Part shown: positions 46,957-61,778 of the stretch, piece after piece
How positions within the stretch are numbered: the stretch's first letter is position 1
Layout: every line of letters begins with the position of its first letter
Assembly: GCF_045679555.1 (NCBI RefSeq)
Contig: NC_092120.1
Span: 12,947,805-13,011,804 of the forward strand
Reading direction: 5' to 3'
DNA: 64,000 bases
Source of the DNA: Salvelinus alpinus
Lineage: Eukaryota; Chordata; Actinopteri; Salmoniformes; Salmonidae
The notes under the pieces: model-generated
Told to the model about the DNA's origin: nothing
Seen by the model: only the letters and a program-made list of their open reading frames with translations
The model's database searches: none
Program-made: the position numbers and the translations under genes

Positions 46957-48151
46957 CATACACCACTTTGCAGTCGTGTGACTAAGGAATTCAAATTATT
47001 TTGAAAAGGCCCTCATTACAAAAGTAACCATGACCATTACAGAATAACAGTGAAATCAAGCAAGGCAACAAAGATTGAAGTTATGACAACAGATGGATGC
47101 CAGGAATTAAATGACACCTTGGGTTCTATAAATGTTATTGCCATTCTGCACATTGTTTACAATTCCAGAACAGAGGGTACAGCAGGATCTATGATAAATA
47201 TCGTATTTTGAAGAGAAGAGGAAGTTAAAGGAGAGGAAATTGATATAATATCAATATTAATATCATCATTCTTAACTTGCTTCAATTTGAATAAACTGCA
47301 TAACAGTTTGTGTAAAAGACAGTTGAGTAAAGCCTAGTTAAACATTTAAGGAATGATAAACACAAAATCCAACAACAGATTTGGTAGATGCCTCCCACAT
47401 TCAAGTGAAACGCATATGTGCAAAATGTGCACAATGGTACTATATCTAACTAGTTCATACAGATGTTGGATCTTAATTTGATCACTCTTTTATTGCTGAG
47501 AATGTTCCTATGCCGTAGGAACATTTACTGATAAACCACACTAACTCACGGTTATATTAACAGTATTGCACATTCATGTACCCAATTTTTGTCCAGCTAA
47601 TAGCCTAACTACCGACCAAGCAACATTATGGATTGAACGTTCAAATCCTGTTGCTGCAGGATTATTTTGCGAAGACAATACTGGTCAAATTAAGATCCTA
47701 CACCTGTACATAAATAAACCTTCCATGTGCCTTGAACATTACACCTTGAAAACCAAATGAAAAATAACCATGGATAAGACACAGTATGAATGTAAACAAA
47801 TGGATGTCAGGAAGCTATTTCTTTCAAATAATTCCAGCTTTCATTTGTTTGAGTTGAGTTTAAGATTAAGGTAAACCCATTCCTCCCAGAAGGCCTAGAC
47901 CAGACTTATTCAAATACAGTGGAGATCAGAGTTTGTTGTCTCATATATTTTTTAGCACAGAGCTGATCTTTGTATAAGTTAAATAAAAAAATAAATGTTC
48001 CTCCTCACTCCGCTCCATATACTTCCCCTCCGGTAAATCGAACGCACTCACATTAAATCACATGTACTCATACAGCCTATCACTCAGTACTGTATTGTAC
48101 AGTATTGTACTGTACAAAACATCAACTGTTTAAACAACCATAATGCATATG
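46957..48151. other. Intergenic DNA with one MITE
   Basis: No gene. AT-rich; holds the MITE at 47458-47708. Confidence 0.4.
47458..47708. repeat. Palindromic MITE (ends TACAGATGT...GGATCTTAATTTGA)
   Basis: The left arm GTTGGATCTTAATTTGATCA is answered by GTCAAATTAAGATCCTACAC on the right; the outermost bases are TACAGATGT and ACCTGTA, consistent with TA insertion. Confidence 0.75.
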
Positions 48152-49610
48152 CAGTTGAAGTCGGAAGTTTACATACACTTAGGTTGGAGTCATTTAAACT
48201 AGTTTTTCAACCACTCCACAAATTTCTTGTTAACAAACTATAGTTTTGGCAAGTCAGTTAGGACATCTACTTTGTGCATGACACAAGTCATTTTTCCAAC
48301 AATTGTTTACAGACAGATTATTTCACTTATAATTCACTGTATCACAATTTTCCAGTGGGTCAGAAGTTTACATACACTAAGTTGACAGGGCCTTTAAACA
48401 GCTTGGGAAATTCCGGAAAATTATGTCATGGCTTTAGAAGCTTCTGATAGGCTAATTGACATCATTTGGTCAATTAGAGGTGTACCTGTGGATGTATTTC
48501 AAAGCCTACCTTCAAACTCACTGCCTCTTTGCTTGACATCATGGGAAAATCAAAAGAAATCAGCCAAGACCTCAGAAAAAAATGATAGACCTCCACAAGT
48601 CTGGTTCATCCTTGGGAGCAATTTCCAAACGCCTTAAGGTACCACGTTCATCTGTACAAACAATAGTATGCAAGTATAAACACCATGGGACCATGCAGCC
48701 GTCATACTGTTCAGGAAGGAGACGCGTTCTGTCTCCTAGAGATGAACGTACTTTGAAAAGTGCAAATCAACAGCAAAGGACCTGGTGAAGATGCTGGAGG
48801 AAACAGATACAAAAGTTTCTATATTCACAGTAAAACGAGTCCTATATAGACATAACCTGAAAGGCTGCTCAACAAAGAAGCGCCATAAAAAAGCCAGACT
48901 ACGGTTTGCAACTGTACATGGGGACAAAGATTGTACTTTTTGGAGAAATGTCCTCTGGTCTGATGAAACAAAAATATAACTGTTTGGCCATAATGACCAT
49001 CGTTATGTTTGGAGGAAAAAGGGGGAGGCTTGCAAGCCGAAGAACACCATCCCAACCGTGAAGCACGGGGGTAACAGCATCATGTTGTGGGGGTGCTTTT
49101 CTACAGGAGGGACTGGTGCACTTCACAAAATTGATGGCATCATGAGGCAGGAAAATTATGTGGATATTTTGAAGCAGCATCTCAAGACATCAGTCAGGAA
49201 GTTAAAGCTTGGTCGCAAATGGGTCTTCCAAATGAACAATGACCCTAAGCATACTTCCAAAGTTGTGGCAAAATGGCTTAAGGACAACAAAGTAAAGGTA
49301 TTGGAGTGGCCATCACAAAGCCCTGACCTCAATCCCATAGAAAATTTGTGGGCAGAATTGAAAAAGCGTGTACAAGCAAAGAGGCCTAGATCCTGACTCA
49401 GTTACACCAGCTCTGTCAGGAGGAATGGGCCAAAATTCACCCAACTTATTGTGGGATGCTTGTGGAAGACTACCCAAAACGTTTGACCCACGTTAAACAA
49501 TTTAAAGTCAATGCTACCAAATACTAATCGAGTGTATGCAAACTTCTGACACACTGGGAACGTGATGAAAGAAATAAAAGCTGAAATAAATCATTCTCTC
49601 TACTATTTTT
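48152..49610 (+). mobile_element. Tc1-like transposon (copy C), 3' end lost
   Basis: The left terminal repeat CAGTTGAAGTCGGAAGTTTA is intact. Transposase segments run in order: [11 protein letters not shown] and [20 protein letters not shown] (48560-48660), [18 protein letters not shown], and KHGGNSIMLWGCF through SPDLNPIENLWAELKKR (49058-49390). The frame is interrupted several times. In the catalytic motif the usual QMDNDPKH reads QMNNDPKH. The right terminal repeat is missing; sequence changes at about 49610. Confidence 0.9.
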
Positions 49611-49617
49611 CTGAAGC

Positions 49618-50640
49618 TTATTTCTCTCAAATTTGGTGCACAAATTTGTTCACATCCCTGTTAGCAATGAGCATTTCTCCTTTGCCAAGATAATCCATCC
49701 TCCTGACAGGTGTGGAATATCAAGAAGCTTATTAAACAGCATAATCATTACACAAGTGCACCTTATGCTCGGGACAATAAAAGGCCACTCTAAGATTTGC
49801 ATTTTTGTCACACAACACAATGCCACAGATGTCTCAAGTTTTGAGTGAGCGTGCAATTGGCATGGTGACTGCAGGAATGTCCACCAGAGCTGTTGCCAGA
49901 GAATTTATTGTTCATTTCTCTAACATAAGACGAGGCTGTTTCAGAGAATTTGGCAGACCACGTGTATGGCATCGTGCGGGCGAACAGTTTACTGATGTCA
50001 ATGTTGTGAACAGAGTGCCCTATGGTGGAGGTGGGGTTATGGTATGGCCAGGCATAAGCTACGGACAATTAACACAATTGTACTTTATCGATGGCAATTT
50101 GAATGCACAGAGATACCGTGACGAGATCCTGAGGCCCATTGTCGTGCCATTCATCCACTGCCATCCCCTCATGTTTCAGCATAATAATACATGGCCCCAT
50201 GTCACAAGGATCTGTACACAATACCTGGAAGCTGAACATGTCCCAGTTCTTCCATGGCCTGCACACTCACCAGACATATCACCCATTCAGTACATTTGGG
50301 ATGCTCTGGATCGACGTGTACAACAGCATGTTCCAGTTCCTGCCAATATCCAGAAACTTCACACAGCCATTGAAGAGGAGTGGGACAACATTCCACAGGC
50401 CACAATCAACGGCCTGATCAACTCTATGTGAATGAGATATGTCGCGCTGCATCTGGTCACACCATATACTGACGGGTTTTCTGATCCACGCCCCTAGAAG
50501 CTATCTGTGACCAACAGGTGCATATCTGTATTCCCAGTCATGTGAAATCCATAGATTAGTGGCTAATTAGTTTAGTTCAGTTGACTGAATTCCTTATATG
50601 AACTGTAACGTTTATATTTTAGTTCAGTTTTCATTTTTCA
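49618..50640 (+). mobile_element. Third Tc1-like family, internally deleted
   Basis: Long transposase frame at 49823-50431: PQMSQVLSERAIGMVTAGMS, GGGGVMVWPGISYGQLTQLY, FQHNNTWPHVTRICTQYLEA and HSPDISPIQYIWDALDRRVQ. Deletions removed part of the DNA-binding half (between NIRRGCFREFGRPRV and the DVNVVNRVP part), and the catalytic Asp and Glu positions read HNN and PIQ. The right side finishes near TTTATATTTTAGTTCAGTTT; no left terminal repeat is seen because it abuts Tc1 copy C. Confidence 0.82.
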
Positions 50641-51689
50641 GTTTTAACCCCTAAACCAAACCCAAATTAAAAGGCCACCACACTCACTAATATCTGTTGC
50701 CTGCAGTTACAACATCTGTCTCCATTTTTTCTGTTCTGTTACCAGCAATAATGTAGTCTGAAATTATTCAGATATGGCTGACAACCAATGTTGAGAAACA
50801 TTGCATGTCCGCTCAGTTATATAAACAGTAAAATGTATCATAAAACTCAAGTCTGTTAAGATATATTATGCACCAAACTCCTGACAGCAAAACAACAATT
50901 CAGGCCCATATTTCTCCTAAAAATGTAACCAACAAACCTGAATGTGTCAGACACACCTGTCATGAATTGCACAATCTGGAGCAAATTTCTTCACACACCT
51001 TCAAATGAATCTAGTGTGTCTGTAACAGGTGCCTGCATTGGCTCCAGTGTTGTAGGTGGAAAATCCAAAGACAATACATTTATAATAAGACAGTTTGAGT
51101 GTGGCTTTAGGCGTGACCACAAGTATGTCTGTGTGTCTCAAGAACTTATTCAAGGAACGGTTTGTCTTCTTTATTCTTCAGCCACAATTATCTGGAGGGA
51201 TTAAAATCATAAAGTACCAGTCCCCAAATGTGAAATTTGTCTGCCTCTGTGTTCAACCTCTCACAGTGAGGCTGTGGGGGGTTACATGCATTTCTAAGAA
51301 AAATACCTTAGCATTGAGTCAAAGCTATCAAGGAAGGACAGTATATTGCGTTTTAGTGCAGTCATGGTCACTTTCAGATGTTTGTGCTTTCATGAGCTGA
51401 AGATTATTGAGCCGCCCTTGTAGCTAGGATACAATAGACTGACAACATTCAATGCGTAGTGTTTGCACTGAATGTGAAAGGCTGTAAGTATGAAAGCCAC
51501 TGAAATAAGCCTCAGGGTATCTTTTTTTTTAAACCAATGCTTACTTTAATACACACTAATATTCCATTGTGGGAAATGTCTTTGAGGCAGTTCCAGATAA
51601 ACTTGTTCAGTCTAGTAATGTTTGGAGATTGGTTTGTAAGAAGGAGTCAATCTGAGAATAGAGATACCAAAGGCACCAGTGACGAAACT
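50641..51689. other. Intergenic DNA
   Basis: AT-rich; no gene or repeat that I recognise. Confidence 0.4.
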
Positions 51690-52060
51690 ACACATGTAAA
51701 AACAAGACTGCATGTGAAATAAATGTCAAAATTTCAACATGTGATACCATCAAACTACGCGTACCAACATTTGAAAGTTTTGTATGTAAAAATGCTAATT
51801 TGATGTGAGAATTAGATTTTCCCATGTAAAACTGCAAATTTCATGTCAATCTGCAATTCACATGTCAGGTGAAAACATGTTATTCTCCTCATGTGAAAAG
51901 GTGAGGTTAACATGTTTAACGCATGTGAAAATTTGGTTTCACGTGAACAACTGACCTCATGTGTCTCTTGTTTTCATGTGACAATTTCAGTTTAACATGT
52001 GAAAATGCGATTTCAGATGTGAAATTTCACATTTGACATGTTTTTTAAGGGAAGTAATGA
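51690..52060. repeat. Degenerate ACATGTGAAA repeat array, left part
   Basis: Many loosely spaced copies of CATGTGAAA, ACATGT and TTTCACATG on both strands. A second and longer block lies at 55830-56790; between the two are inserted elements. Confidence 0.7.
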
Positions 52061-52077
52061 AATGGTGTGGGGGTTTT

Positions 52078-54220
<2,143 letters not shown>

Positions 54221-54654
54221 GGGGTTTTACGGTAAGTGGTACGCTGTTCAGCTAAAATTGTGAAAACATCTTTAATCAATGTAAATACATTTGACATGAT
54301 CACTTCAATTTGAACTCACAACCTCTGTATTTGTAGTATGCTTAGCATACTGAACTCCATTACATGGTGAATTCAATTTCTGATGAACTTCCCCCGAGAC
54401 CAGGCTTTGTGGAATCTAGCTCCGATTATATCGATTCAATACTTTAAAAAAAGAAAAAAGGAAATGCCCACCATGTTTGTCCTCTGTAGTTGCGTGTCTT
54501 TTTTTGTTTGCTGAACTCCATACTTTTCCAATAAATGTTCATTGAATCCCACCACCAACTCTTTCCTTGTTGTGCATCAATTGGCACATGCACATGAGTT
54601 GCCATTTTAGAGCAACAGCAATGAGCAAACAGTCAGTGGTTGTATTTGATTAAC

Positions 54655-54900
54655 GGGGCAGTAGGTAGCCTAGCGGTTAAGAGTATTGGGCCAGTAACCG
54701 AAAGGTTGCTGGTTTGAATCCCTGAGTCGGCAAGGTGGAAAAATCTGTTGTTCTACCCTTGAGCAAAGCAGTTAACCCCCAATAACTGCTCCCTGGGCAC
54801 TGATGTGGATGTCAATTAAGGCAGCCCCCTGCACCTCTCTGATTCAGAGGGGTTGTAACTGCGTTCAGTTGTGCAACTGACTAGGTATGCCATCTGCACT
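54655..54900 (+). repeat. tRNA-Lys-derived SINE
   Basis: The head GGGGCAGTAGGTAGCCTAGC with TTAAGAG and box-B-like GGTTTGAATCC, then ATCTGTTGTTCTACCCTTGA and AACTGACTAGGTATGCCATC at the end. HpaI/SmaI-type salmonid SINE. Confidence 0.82.
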
Positions 54901-55039
54901 GCTATCACTTTTCTCTCAACATGGATTTAATTTACTTATTTAAACAACTTGAGGGTTTTCTGTATAGTTGTCTAATGTTGCCCTTACAAAAAATTTGAAA
55001 TATCTGTTTTCACATGTTGAGCTTAAATTTCATGTATTA

Positions 55040-55760
55040 CATTTAGAGTTCACTATAAATAGTAAAGAGAACAGGTCCCAATACTGACCCCTGCGGTACA
55101 CCTTTTGTAATATCCAGGAAACTAGACTTAACACCATCAGAAATCATGCATTCTGTTCTATCTGACAGATAATTCTCAAACCACTTGCAAGAAGCCTGAT
55201 CCAGGCCTATTTCAGTCAGCCTTTGAATGAGAATGTAATGATCAACAGTGTCAAAGGCCTTGGAAAGGTCTATGAATAAGGCAGCACAATGCCTTTTATG
55301 ATCTAAGCTATTTTACACATAATCTAGAACAAGCGCAGCAGCTGAAACGGTGGTATAGCCAGGTCTAAAACTAGATTGGTGCACATTTAGAATACAATGA
55401 CAAGGGAAAAAAGTTCTTAGCTGAAACTTGGCCAGGGATTCTAAAACTTTGGAAAGGCAAGATAACTTGGAAATTAGACGGTAGTTATGTTGTTTCAGAG
55501 ATTTGACTACTTTCCAGAAGTTCGCTGGATTCCCACCATTCTCTGATACACAGTTCAAAAAGTAGATTGACTTTACTTTTCTAACCAGACATCTATTTTT
55601 CAAATGTCTGAAGGGCTGCCAGTCAGACATAGTATCAGCCAATCTAGTCTTAGCTCAAGCGACATTTCTTTCCTGTAATTTTTCAGACAATTCATGCGTG
55701 AACCAAGGGTTTGATCTATCCGTTACTCTTAGTTTTTTTAATATGGAGCATGTTTATCTG
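55040..55760 (-). mobile_element. LINE fragment (L2/CR1 group), truncated at both ends
   Basis: Minus-strand peptides include NGGNPANFWKVVKSLKQ, YRLISKLSCLSKVLESLAKF (the YRPIS region), HQSSFRPGYTTVSAAALVLD, then AFDTVDHYILI-type and KGVPQGSVLGPVLFTIYSE-type sequence near 55060-55260. Endonuclease and 3' part are missing and frames are broken. It lies between the two blocks of the ACATGTGAAA array. Confidence 0.82.
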
Positions 55761-55829
55761 CAACAGTGTTAATAAACAGAGGGGCCTGATCCGAGTCAGA
55801 GATAGTAGACATTAAAATGTGAAAATGCA

Positions 55830-56790
55830 CATGTTAAAGTGTAGCGGACACGTTGGTCATGGTTGCTCATAGTCACGTAATGAGGTAGCCCCACCTGTGA
55901 ATAAAAAATTAGTGTAGGCCCTATGATTAGTGTAGGCCCTATTGGTCTAATGATGCTGGCTTCTCCTGTGGGCGAAATGGGTTCTAATCCTGACAGTTAC
56001 AAAAGCACACATGACATTTTTAAATATCACAATGTGAAATGTTGGGAAAAGACCTGATGTTTTTCACGTGATTTGTTTACATGTAAAAAATATTACTGTG
56101 AATATTACTGTGAAACGTCATGTGTCCGAAAACCACGTGTCTGACTTGTGAACATTTTCAGGTGATTTGTTCAAGTGTGTTCACATGTGCGAAAACCACT
56201 AGTTTTTTAATGTGTTATTTTCAGATGTGATTTTTTTAATGTGTTTTTTTTGTTGTAACTGAGGTGGGTCTTTTTATTATGTTTTGATGTTACTCCTGAA
56301 TCACTATGCTAAATATGATACTGAATTTTTAACAAAGCTGGTATCTACTTTGAAGTACAAAGTGTAGGAATAGAGGCGAAATCAGTTATTGACACAGACA
56401 TGGTGGCGTAGCAGGAAGATCGTACGTAATGCCTTGAACCGGGAGGTTGTGAGTTCATATCCCAGGTGAGGACATGTTGAATAATAATTACTGTATAAAT
56501 AAACATACATAATGTATGTCAAATATGTAAGTCGAAGACTGTGTGACATTCCGGGGACCTCCTAGCGACTTCTTTTTGTGAAACTTTATGTGAAATATCC
56601 TCATATGTGAAGTGTTCCAAAACCACATGGTTTCACATGATTTCACATGTGAAAGGTAAAGTGATCACATGTGAACATCCACATGTGAAACTTCATGTGA
56701 AATATCATCACATGTGAAGTGTTGCAAAATCACATGGTTCAACATGATTTCACAAGTGAAATAAAATGTTGCATGTGCAAATCATAACAC
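55830..56790. repeat. Degenerate ACATGTGAAA repeat array, right part
   Basis: Dense copies of CACATGTGAA, TTTCACATG and CATGTGAAAT, especially at 56600-56790. A tRNA-like stretch (GGTGGCGTAGCAGGAAGATC ... GTTGTGAGTTCATATCCCAG) lies at about 56402-56465 within it. Confidence 0.7.
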
Positions 56791-57672
56791 TCAAACTCTA
56801 AAGATCTTCTTCAGTCCTTTTCAACTCAGGTGTGCAGAGTTAAATCACATTTTAAGTTTGATGAAAACAACAGTTGCAAGCCTGAAAATGTATGGACCTT
56901 GTGCAGAAAACATGCTGCACATCATTTTGCCTCCAACAATCTTACTACCTCAAAGAAGCATTGGCAGAAAAAGAGAGCAGAAAAAAGGAAAAAAAGACCG
57001 CAATCAATGAATGAAGGATTGGAGGAAAATGACTCTATATTCTGTAAGCATGTTGTAATGTTCAAAGGACAGACTGTAACTTAGGTAAACTTACATTTAA
57101 ATCAGTTCCCTTTGAAGCTTCTCACATGGATTATCTGTATTCCTCCTTACATAAATAGACTGTCAGGTTCCTCATAGTGAAAATTCAATATATTCTATAC
57201 AAAGGGTTTAAACTTGGCTGTACATAGTCTCATAACCTTGTGATACATCTCAGAAATCCTTAACTTCCTAGTTTCTCTATGCAGTACCTCTGTGAGGGCC
57301 TTGTGATGCTGCCAGTGAATTTCTGGAGCCCACCATCTGATAACCATTCAGTTATTTCCAAGGAGACAAGATTAACCAAGAGACAGGGTGATGTTAAGGT
57401 GATAAGTGCCAGCACAATGTATCCCTGCATGGCGGACACATCTTTTCGTTGCCTCGTGATGTTTTTCTGCGTTCCTGAGGTCACCTGATGGGCCGGCTCA
57501 ATTACGGACTGTGTGGACAAATCATATTTATGGAAGAGTAATTTTGGGCTGATTGAAAGCATCTCTCAGCCTATTCACCAGTCTTGCATGGTCAGCCCCC
57601 TCCTGAGTATAGACAAAGTCTAGCCTGAGAGTGGAGCCATCCCATGAATGCAGAGGACACTTTGTGTTAGGT
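56791..57672. other. Non-coding DNA
   Basis: Short frames occur (for example 56830-57084 plus) but show no known domain. Nothing further recognised. Confidence 0.35.
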
Positions 57673-57866
57673 CAGGAATGGGCAACTCCAGACCTCAGGG
57701 GCCTGATCGGTGTCACACTTTTGACCCAGCTAACACACCTGACTCCAATAATCCGCTAATCATGATATTCAGTTTAGAATGGAATTAGTTTAATCAGTTG
57801 TGTTTGCTAGGGATGTGGGAAAAATTCATCACTCTGGCCCACGAGGACTGGAGTTGCCCATCCCAT
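57673..57866. repeat. hAT-like MITE (ends CAGGAATGGGCAACTCCAG)
   Basis: The left end CAGGAATGGGCAACTCCAG matches, inverted, CTGGAGTTGCCCATCCC on the right. Flanks TGTTAGGT and CGTTACTT could be a decayed 8-bp duplication. Confidence 0.72.
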
Positions 57867-58439
57867 CGTTACTTAAAGAATTTAAACCAAAAAGAAATGC
57901 AGATGTCCGCAGAATATTGCGTCACAATTATATTCAGATTGTTCAAAAAGCTGTTGAAGAAGAGATGACCATGGTGTCACAATATGGACACTGAAATCAA
58001 AAGGCAGGCATTAAGTCAGTCTAATCAACACTGTTCTTGATTTCAGATGGTTTATGACAAGGAGAAATGAACAATGAGTCTAGAGGTAGACACAAAACGG
58101 TCTCAAGACTGCTAGGACAAAAAGTAAAAAAGTCAAGTCTGATCAATAGAGAATAGTCAAAATTACTTTCTAACAGGTAAAAGAGAAATTAACCAGGATT
58201 CAGAGGGGAAAGAGATGGGCCTTCAACAGAACCCTGAGGTGCTCCAGAATCTCCATCATGATATTAAATTAAGCAAATAATGATCATTCTGCACAATTCC
58301 CCCCATTTAGACAGGCCCACTGGCTTAAGATGGACCAGCCCATTTGGCATTTACCCAAACTGTCAGGTTCTGACACATACCCACATTTGGATTATTCCTA
58401 TCAAAGAATTTCATGACCTTAATATGTGTTCATTATTTT
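57867..58439. other. Non-coding DNA
   Basis: No gene or repeat recognised. Confidence 0.35.
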
Positions 58440-58828
58440 ATTTTGTATTTTTATTTTTAAAATTTTTACCCCCTTTTCTCCACAATTTTCGTGGTATCCA
58501 ATCGCTAGTAATTACTATCTTGTCTCATCGCTACAACTCCCGTACGGGCTCGGGAGAGACGAAGGTCGAAAGTCATGCATCCTCATGCGTCCTCCGAAGC
58601 ACAACCCAACCCAACTGCTTCTTAACACAGCGCGCCTCCAACCCGGAAGCCAGTCGCACCAATGTGTCGGAGGAAACACCGTGCACCCGCCCCCCTTGGT
58701 TAGCGCGCACTGCGCCCGGCCCGCCACAGGAGTCGCTAGAGCGCGATGAGACAAGGATATCCCTACCGGCCAAACCCCTCCCTAACCCGGACGACGCTAG
58801 GCCAATTGTGCGTCGCCCCACGGAATGT
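58440..58828 (-). repeat. SINE body related to the one at 45051
   Basis: Shares AATGTGTCGGAGGAAACACC, CTCGGGAGAGACGAAGGTCG and CCAATTGTGCGTCGCCCC with the element at 45051-45470, in the same orientation, but stops before the tRNA head. Confidence 0.75.
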
Positions 58829-58849
58829 GTTCATTTTTAGCCTGTCTGC

Positions 58850-60212
58850 AAGTCTGTCTCTGATTTGGCCAATATCTTTTTAAATTAGAAATTCAGTTTA
58901 GTTTCAGTTAGTTTTCAGACTTGGATTTACTAGTTTTTATTTAGTTTGAGTTAAATAAAATCATTTCTATTTTGTTTTTATTATTTATTTTCAGTTTTAG
59001 TGTTAGGGACAGAAAATAGCCTTGTGTGGGAGCCATTCATTCTAGGAGCCATTCATGTGTTGTAGGCCTATAGATTGTGTTTTTTGGGGATGTCACTTCT
59101 TGCCACTGGGGATCAATAATATATAAGGTCAAGGCATAGGTTTGATTATGTGTAAATTATGAATCAATCTTAATATGACGTGGATTTAAAATGGTAATCG
59201 TCAGTGCCCCACTCAGATTCAGACATTTCTGTCGCGCCGTTCAAAGCTATTGCTAGCTCTGGTTGATGTCGGTCATGGATATTCTCTTGCCTGTTCTGTA
59301 ACAGCTTGATAGCCTTGACTATGTTTACCACGTTGTCAATTATCACGAGTAGGATTTTCTCTTCTCGTATGTCCCATGCGTCCATTTGCAAAGCAATCAA
59401 CCTGTTTACTCTAGCAACAACAGGAGTTATACATTTGGGATCAAGTGTTTGGTTGAATTTTCTGAAGGCTGGTTCATCGCACAGTCTCGTGGACTTGCCA
59501 GACTGAGTGAATAAATTAACCAGTGCGGCTTCTCTTTTTTTCTCTCAATTAAATTAGGTTGCCATGTTTCTGCTCTTTTCATGAAAACCGCTAAAGTTGG
59601 TTGTCCTAGCAATGCCGTTGACGTGCAGCTACTAATAACTGGTGGCTGTCTCACCTTGTCTTTATCCTGAAATTGTTTGTATGATTCTTTGTGGGCGCTG
59701 TTCAGATGAACTTTGAGGTTGGTTGGGTCTGTTCCACACACGCTGCTGACACTACAATACATTTGCTTTTGTCTTTTCCAGCAATGAACTCAAAACCATC
59801 CCATACAGGGCTTTACCTTTTGCTGCCGCCATTGTTCACGCTCACAGTCAGCGATCGCCCTAGGATTTCTTTCCTGTTAGCTACTGATAGCTAGTGATAG
59901 TGATGCACAAGCTAGGCCTATTTGAAACATCGCCATATACTGGCAGCATTTATCAGCCAGATTCAGAAGCTTGAAAACCACATCAGAAAAAAACTTGAAG
60001 ACCCCATTTGAGAAGGAAAACAATTACAGCTAAACATAATTGATGATGGTTTGTACTTTATTTTTGTTTGTCTTGCAGTCAAAGATAAGTTTCACTAAAG
60101 TTTACGTTTTTCAAATGTTTTTCTTACATTTTTTATTTCAGTTTACTAAATAGTTTTTCCAATTGTTGTTTTTATTTTAGTTTCAGTTTTCGTTTACTAT
60201 AACAACCTTGCT
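58850..60212 (-). mobile_element. hAT transposon relic with BED-finger transposase pieces
   Basis: On the minus strand a BED-type zinc finger is seen (SSVCGTDPTNLKVHLNSAHK, with the Cys and H-x4-H pattern), then GQPTLAVFMKRAETW. Next is NRLIALQMDAWDIREEKILL and IIDNVVNIVKAIKLLQNRQE (59170-59400), resembling the DN...MVKA catalytic region of hAT transposases. The right flank CAGTTTTCGTTTACTATAAC (to 60212) matches a familiar element end, and TTTCAGTTAG/TTTTATTTAGTTT near 58890-58950 may be the other. Most of the transposase is lost. Confidence 0.65.
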
Positions 60213-60455
60213 TCACAGGTTTTGCAAATATTAAACATAGAAAGTAAAACATATTTTATATGAGTTAGTTATTACGCTATAGATATAGTAGTTTATATAA
60301 CATAATAACAGTTTATGATACATTCGTTTCATAGTTATGCTAGGAAGATGTGAACTAGCTAGCTGGTGTGCTAGTAGTAGCCATTGTGCAATAACTTCAC
60401 ATCCCCTGAGACCTGAAGTGGTGTTGCTTCCAGTTTACCACAACCATGGGTTGAG

Positions 60456-60985
60456 TGTACAAAACATTAGGAACACCTTCCTAATATTGAGTTGCACCCC
60501 CTTTTTACCTCAGAACAGCCTCAATTCATCGCATCATGGACTACAAGGTGTCGAAAGTGTTCCACAGGGATGCTGGCCCATGTTGACTCCAATGCTTCCC
60601 ACAGTTGTGTCAAGTTGGCTGGATGTCCTTTGGGTGGTGTACCATTCTTGATACACATGGATAATTGTCATGCGTGAAAAACCCAGCAGCGTTGCAGTTC
60701 TTGACACACTCAAACCGGTGCGCCTGGCACCTACTACCATACCCTGTTCAAAGGTGCTTAAATCTTTTGTCTTGTCCGTTCACCCACTGAATGGCACACA
60801 TAAACAATCCATGTCTCAATTGTCTCGAGGCTTACAAATTGTTCTTTTACCTGTCTTCTCCCCTTCGTCTACACTGACAGAAGTGGAATTAACAGGTGAC
60901 ATCAATAAGGGATCATAGATTTCACCTGGAGACACCTGGTCAGTCTATGTTATGGAAAGAGGTCGTGTTCCTAATGTTTTGTACA
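60456..60985 (-). mobile_element. Internally deleted Tc1-like element
   Basis: The ends TGTACAAAACATTAGGAACA and TGTTCCTAATGTTTTGTACA are perfect inverted repeats. A minus-strand piece [20 protein letters not shown] is the helix-turn-helix start of a Tc1-like transposase; the catalytic part is missing. Confidence 0.85.
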
Positions 60986-61778
60986 GTCACTGTAGATTTG
61001 AGAGTACAAAGTGTAGTGTGAGCTTGCATCCCAGGTTAGTCAAACAGAAACAAACTCCAATACAGTTTCCTAAATATATAGTCAAATTTTCATGTAGAAC
61101 ACATCATTTGTATCAACAAAACAGAAACATTTCTATCAGTTTATTCATCGTGAGAATATTTTTAACCCTGCTCTTTCCAAAGAGGGGATGTGCAAGTTCT
61201 GTGCCTAAGATATTAAAGCCACATGGCCACAAAATTACAGAGCACGTTGGTTGTTTTCGAACTATAATGCCATAGCCACAGCTTCTGTCCCTCAGATTGC
61301 CCTGCCCTGTGACTCCGATTGTTTTGCTATGTCGTTGAATATATATATCACATTGAGTACAATACATTTTTCCGATCTATAACTCCTCACCTTACATGCA
61401 GATTAAGGCAATCCTCCAGTGCAGTATCAGCCCTTTCCTCAAACATACTATACTGTGGTGACCAAAGACAGCAAACCAAATAAATCAAGATAATTTATTT
61501 TAACATAGTAATATCCATCTTTGTTTTTATTTGATACAGCAATTTGTGTGATAAGAGTAAGGCATATAGAGATACTAGAACAAAATAATTCCTTTTAGAT
61601 CAGAGAAAACATCTTGAAAATGTTATTCCCCTCATTATCTAAAGAAAACCACACAAACATGCTACTCTGTATGATGCGATTGTAGTGCCTTGTAGATTAA
61701 TTATATTATCATTTGTGTTGTTTAGGGCTCATATACTCATATGTTGACAAAGTAATTTAGACACGGTTTAAAATTATG
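60986..61778. other. Non-coding DNA
   Basis: AT-rich; no gene or repeat recognised. Confidence 0.35.

Noticed and set aside
56830-57084. Lysine-rich plus-strand frame of 84 codons
   Set aside because: Low-complexity composition, no domain and no supporting context.
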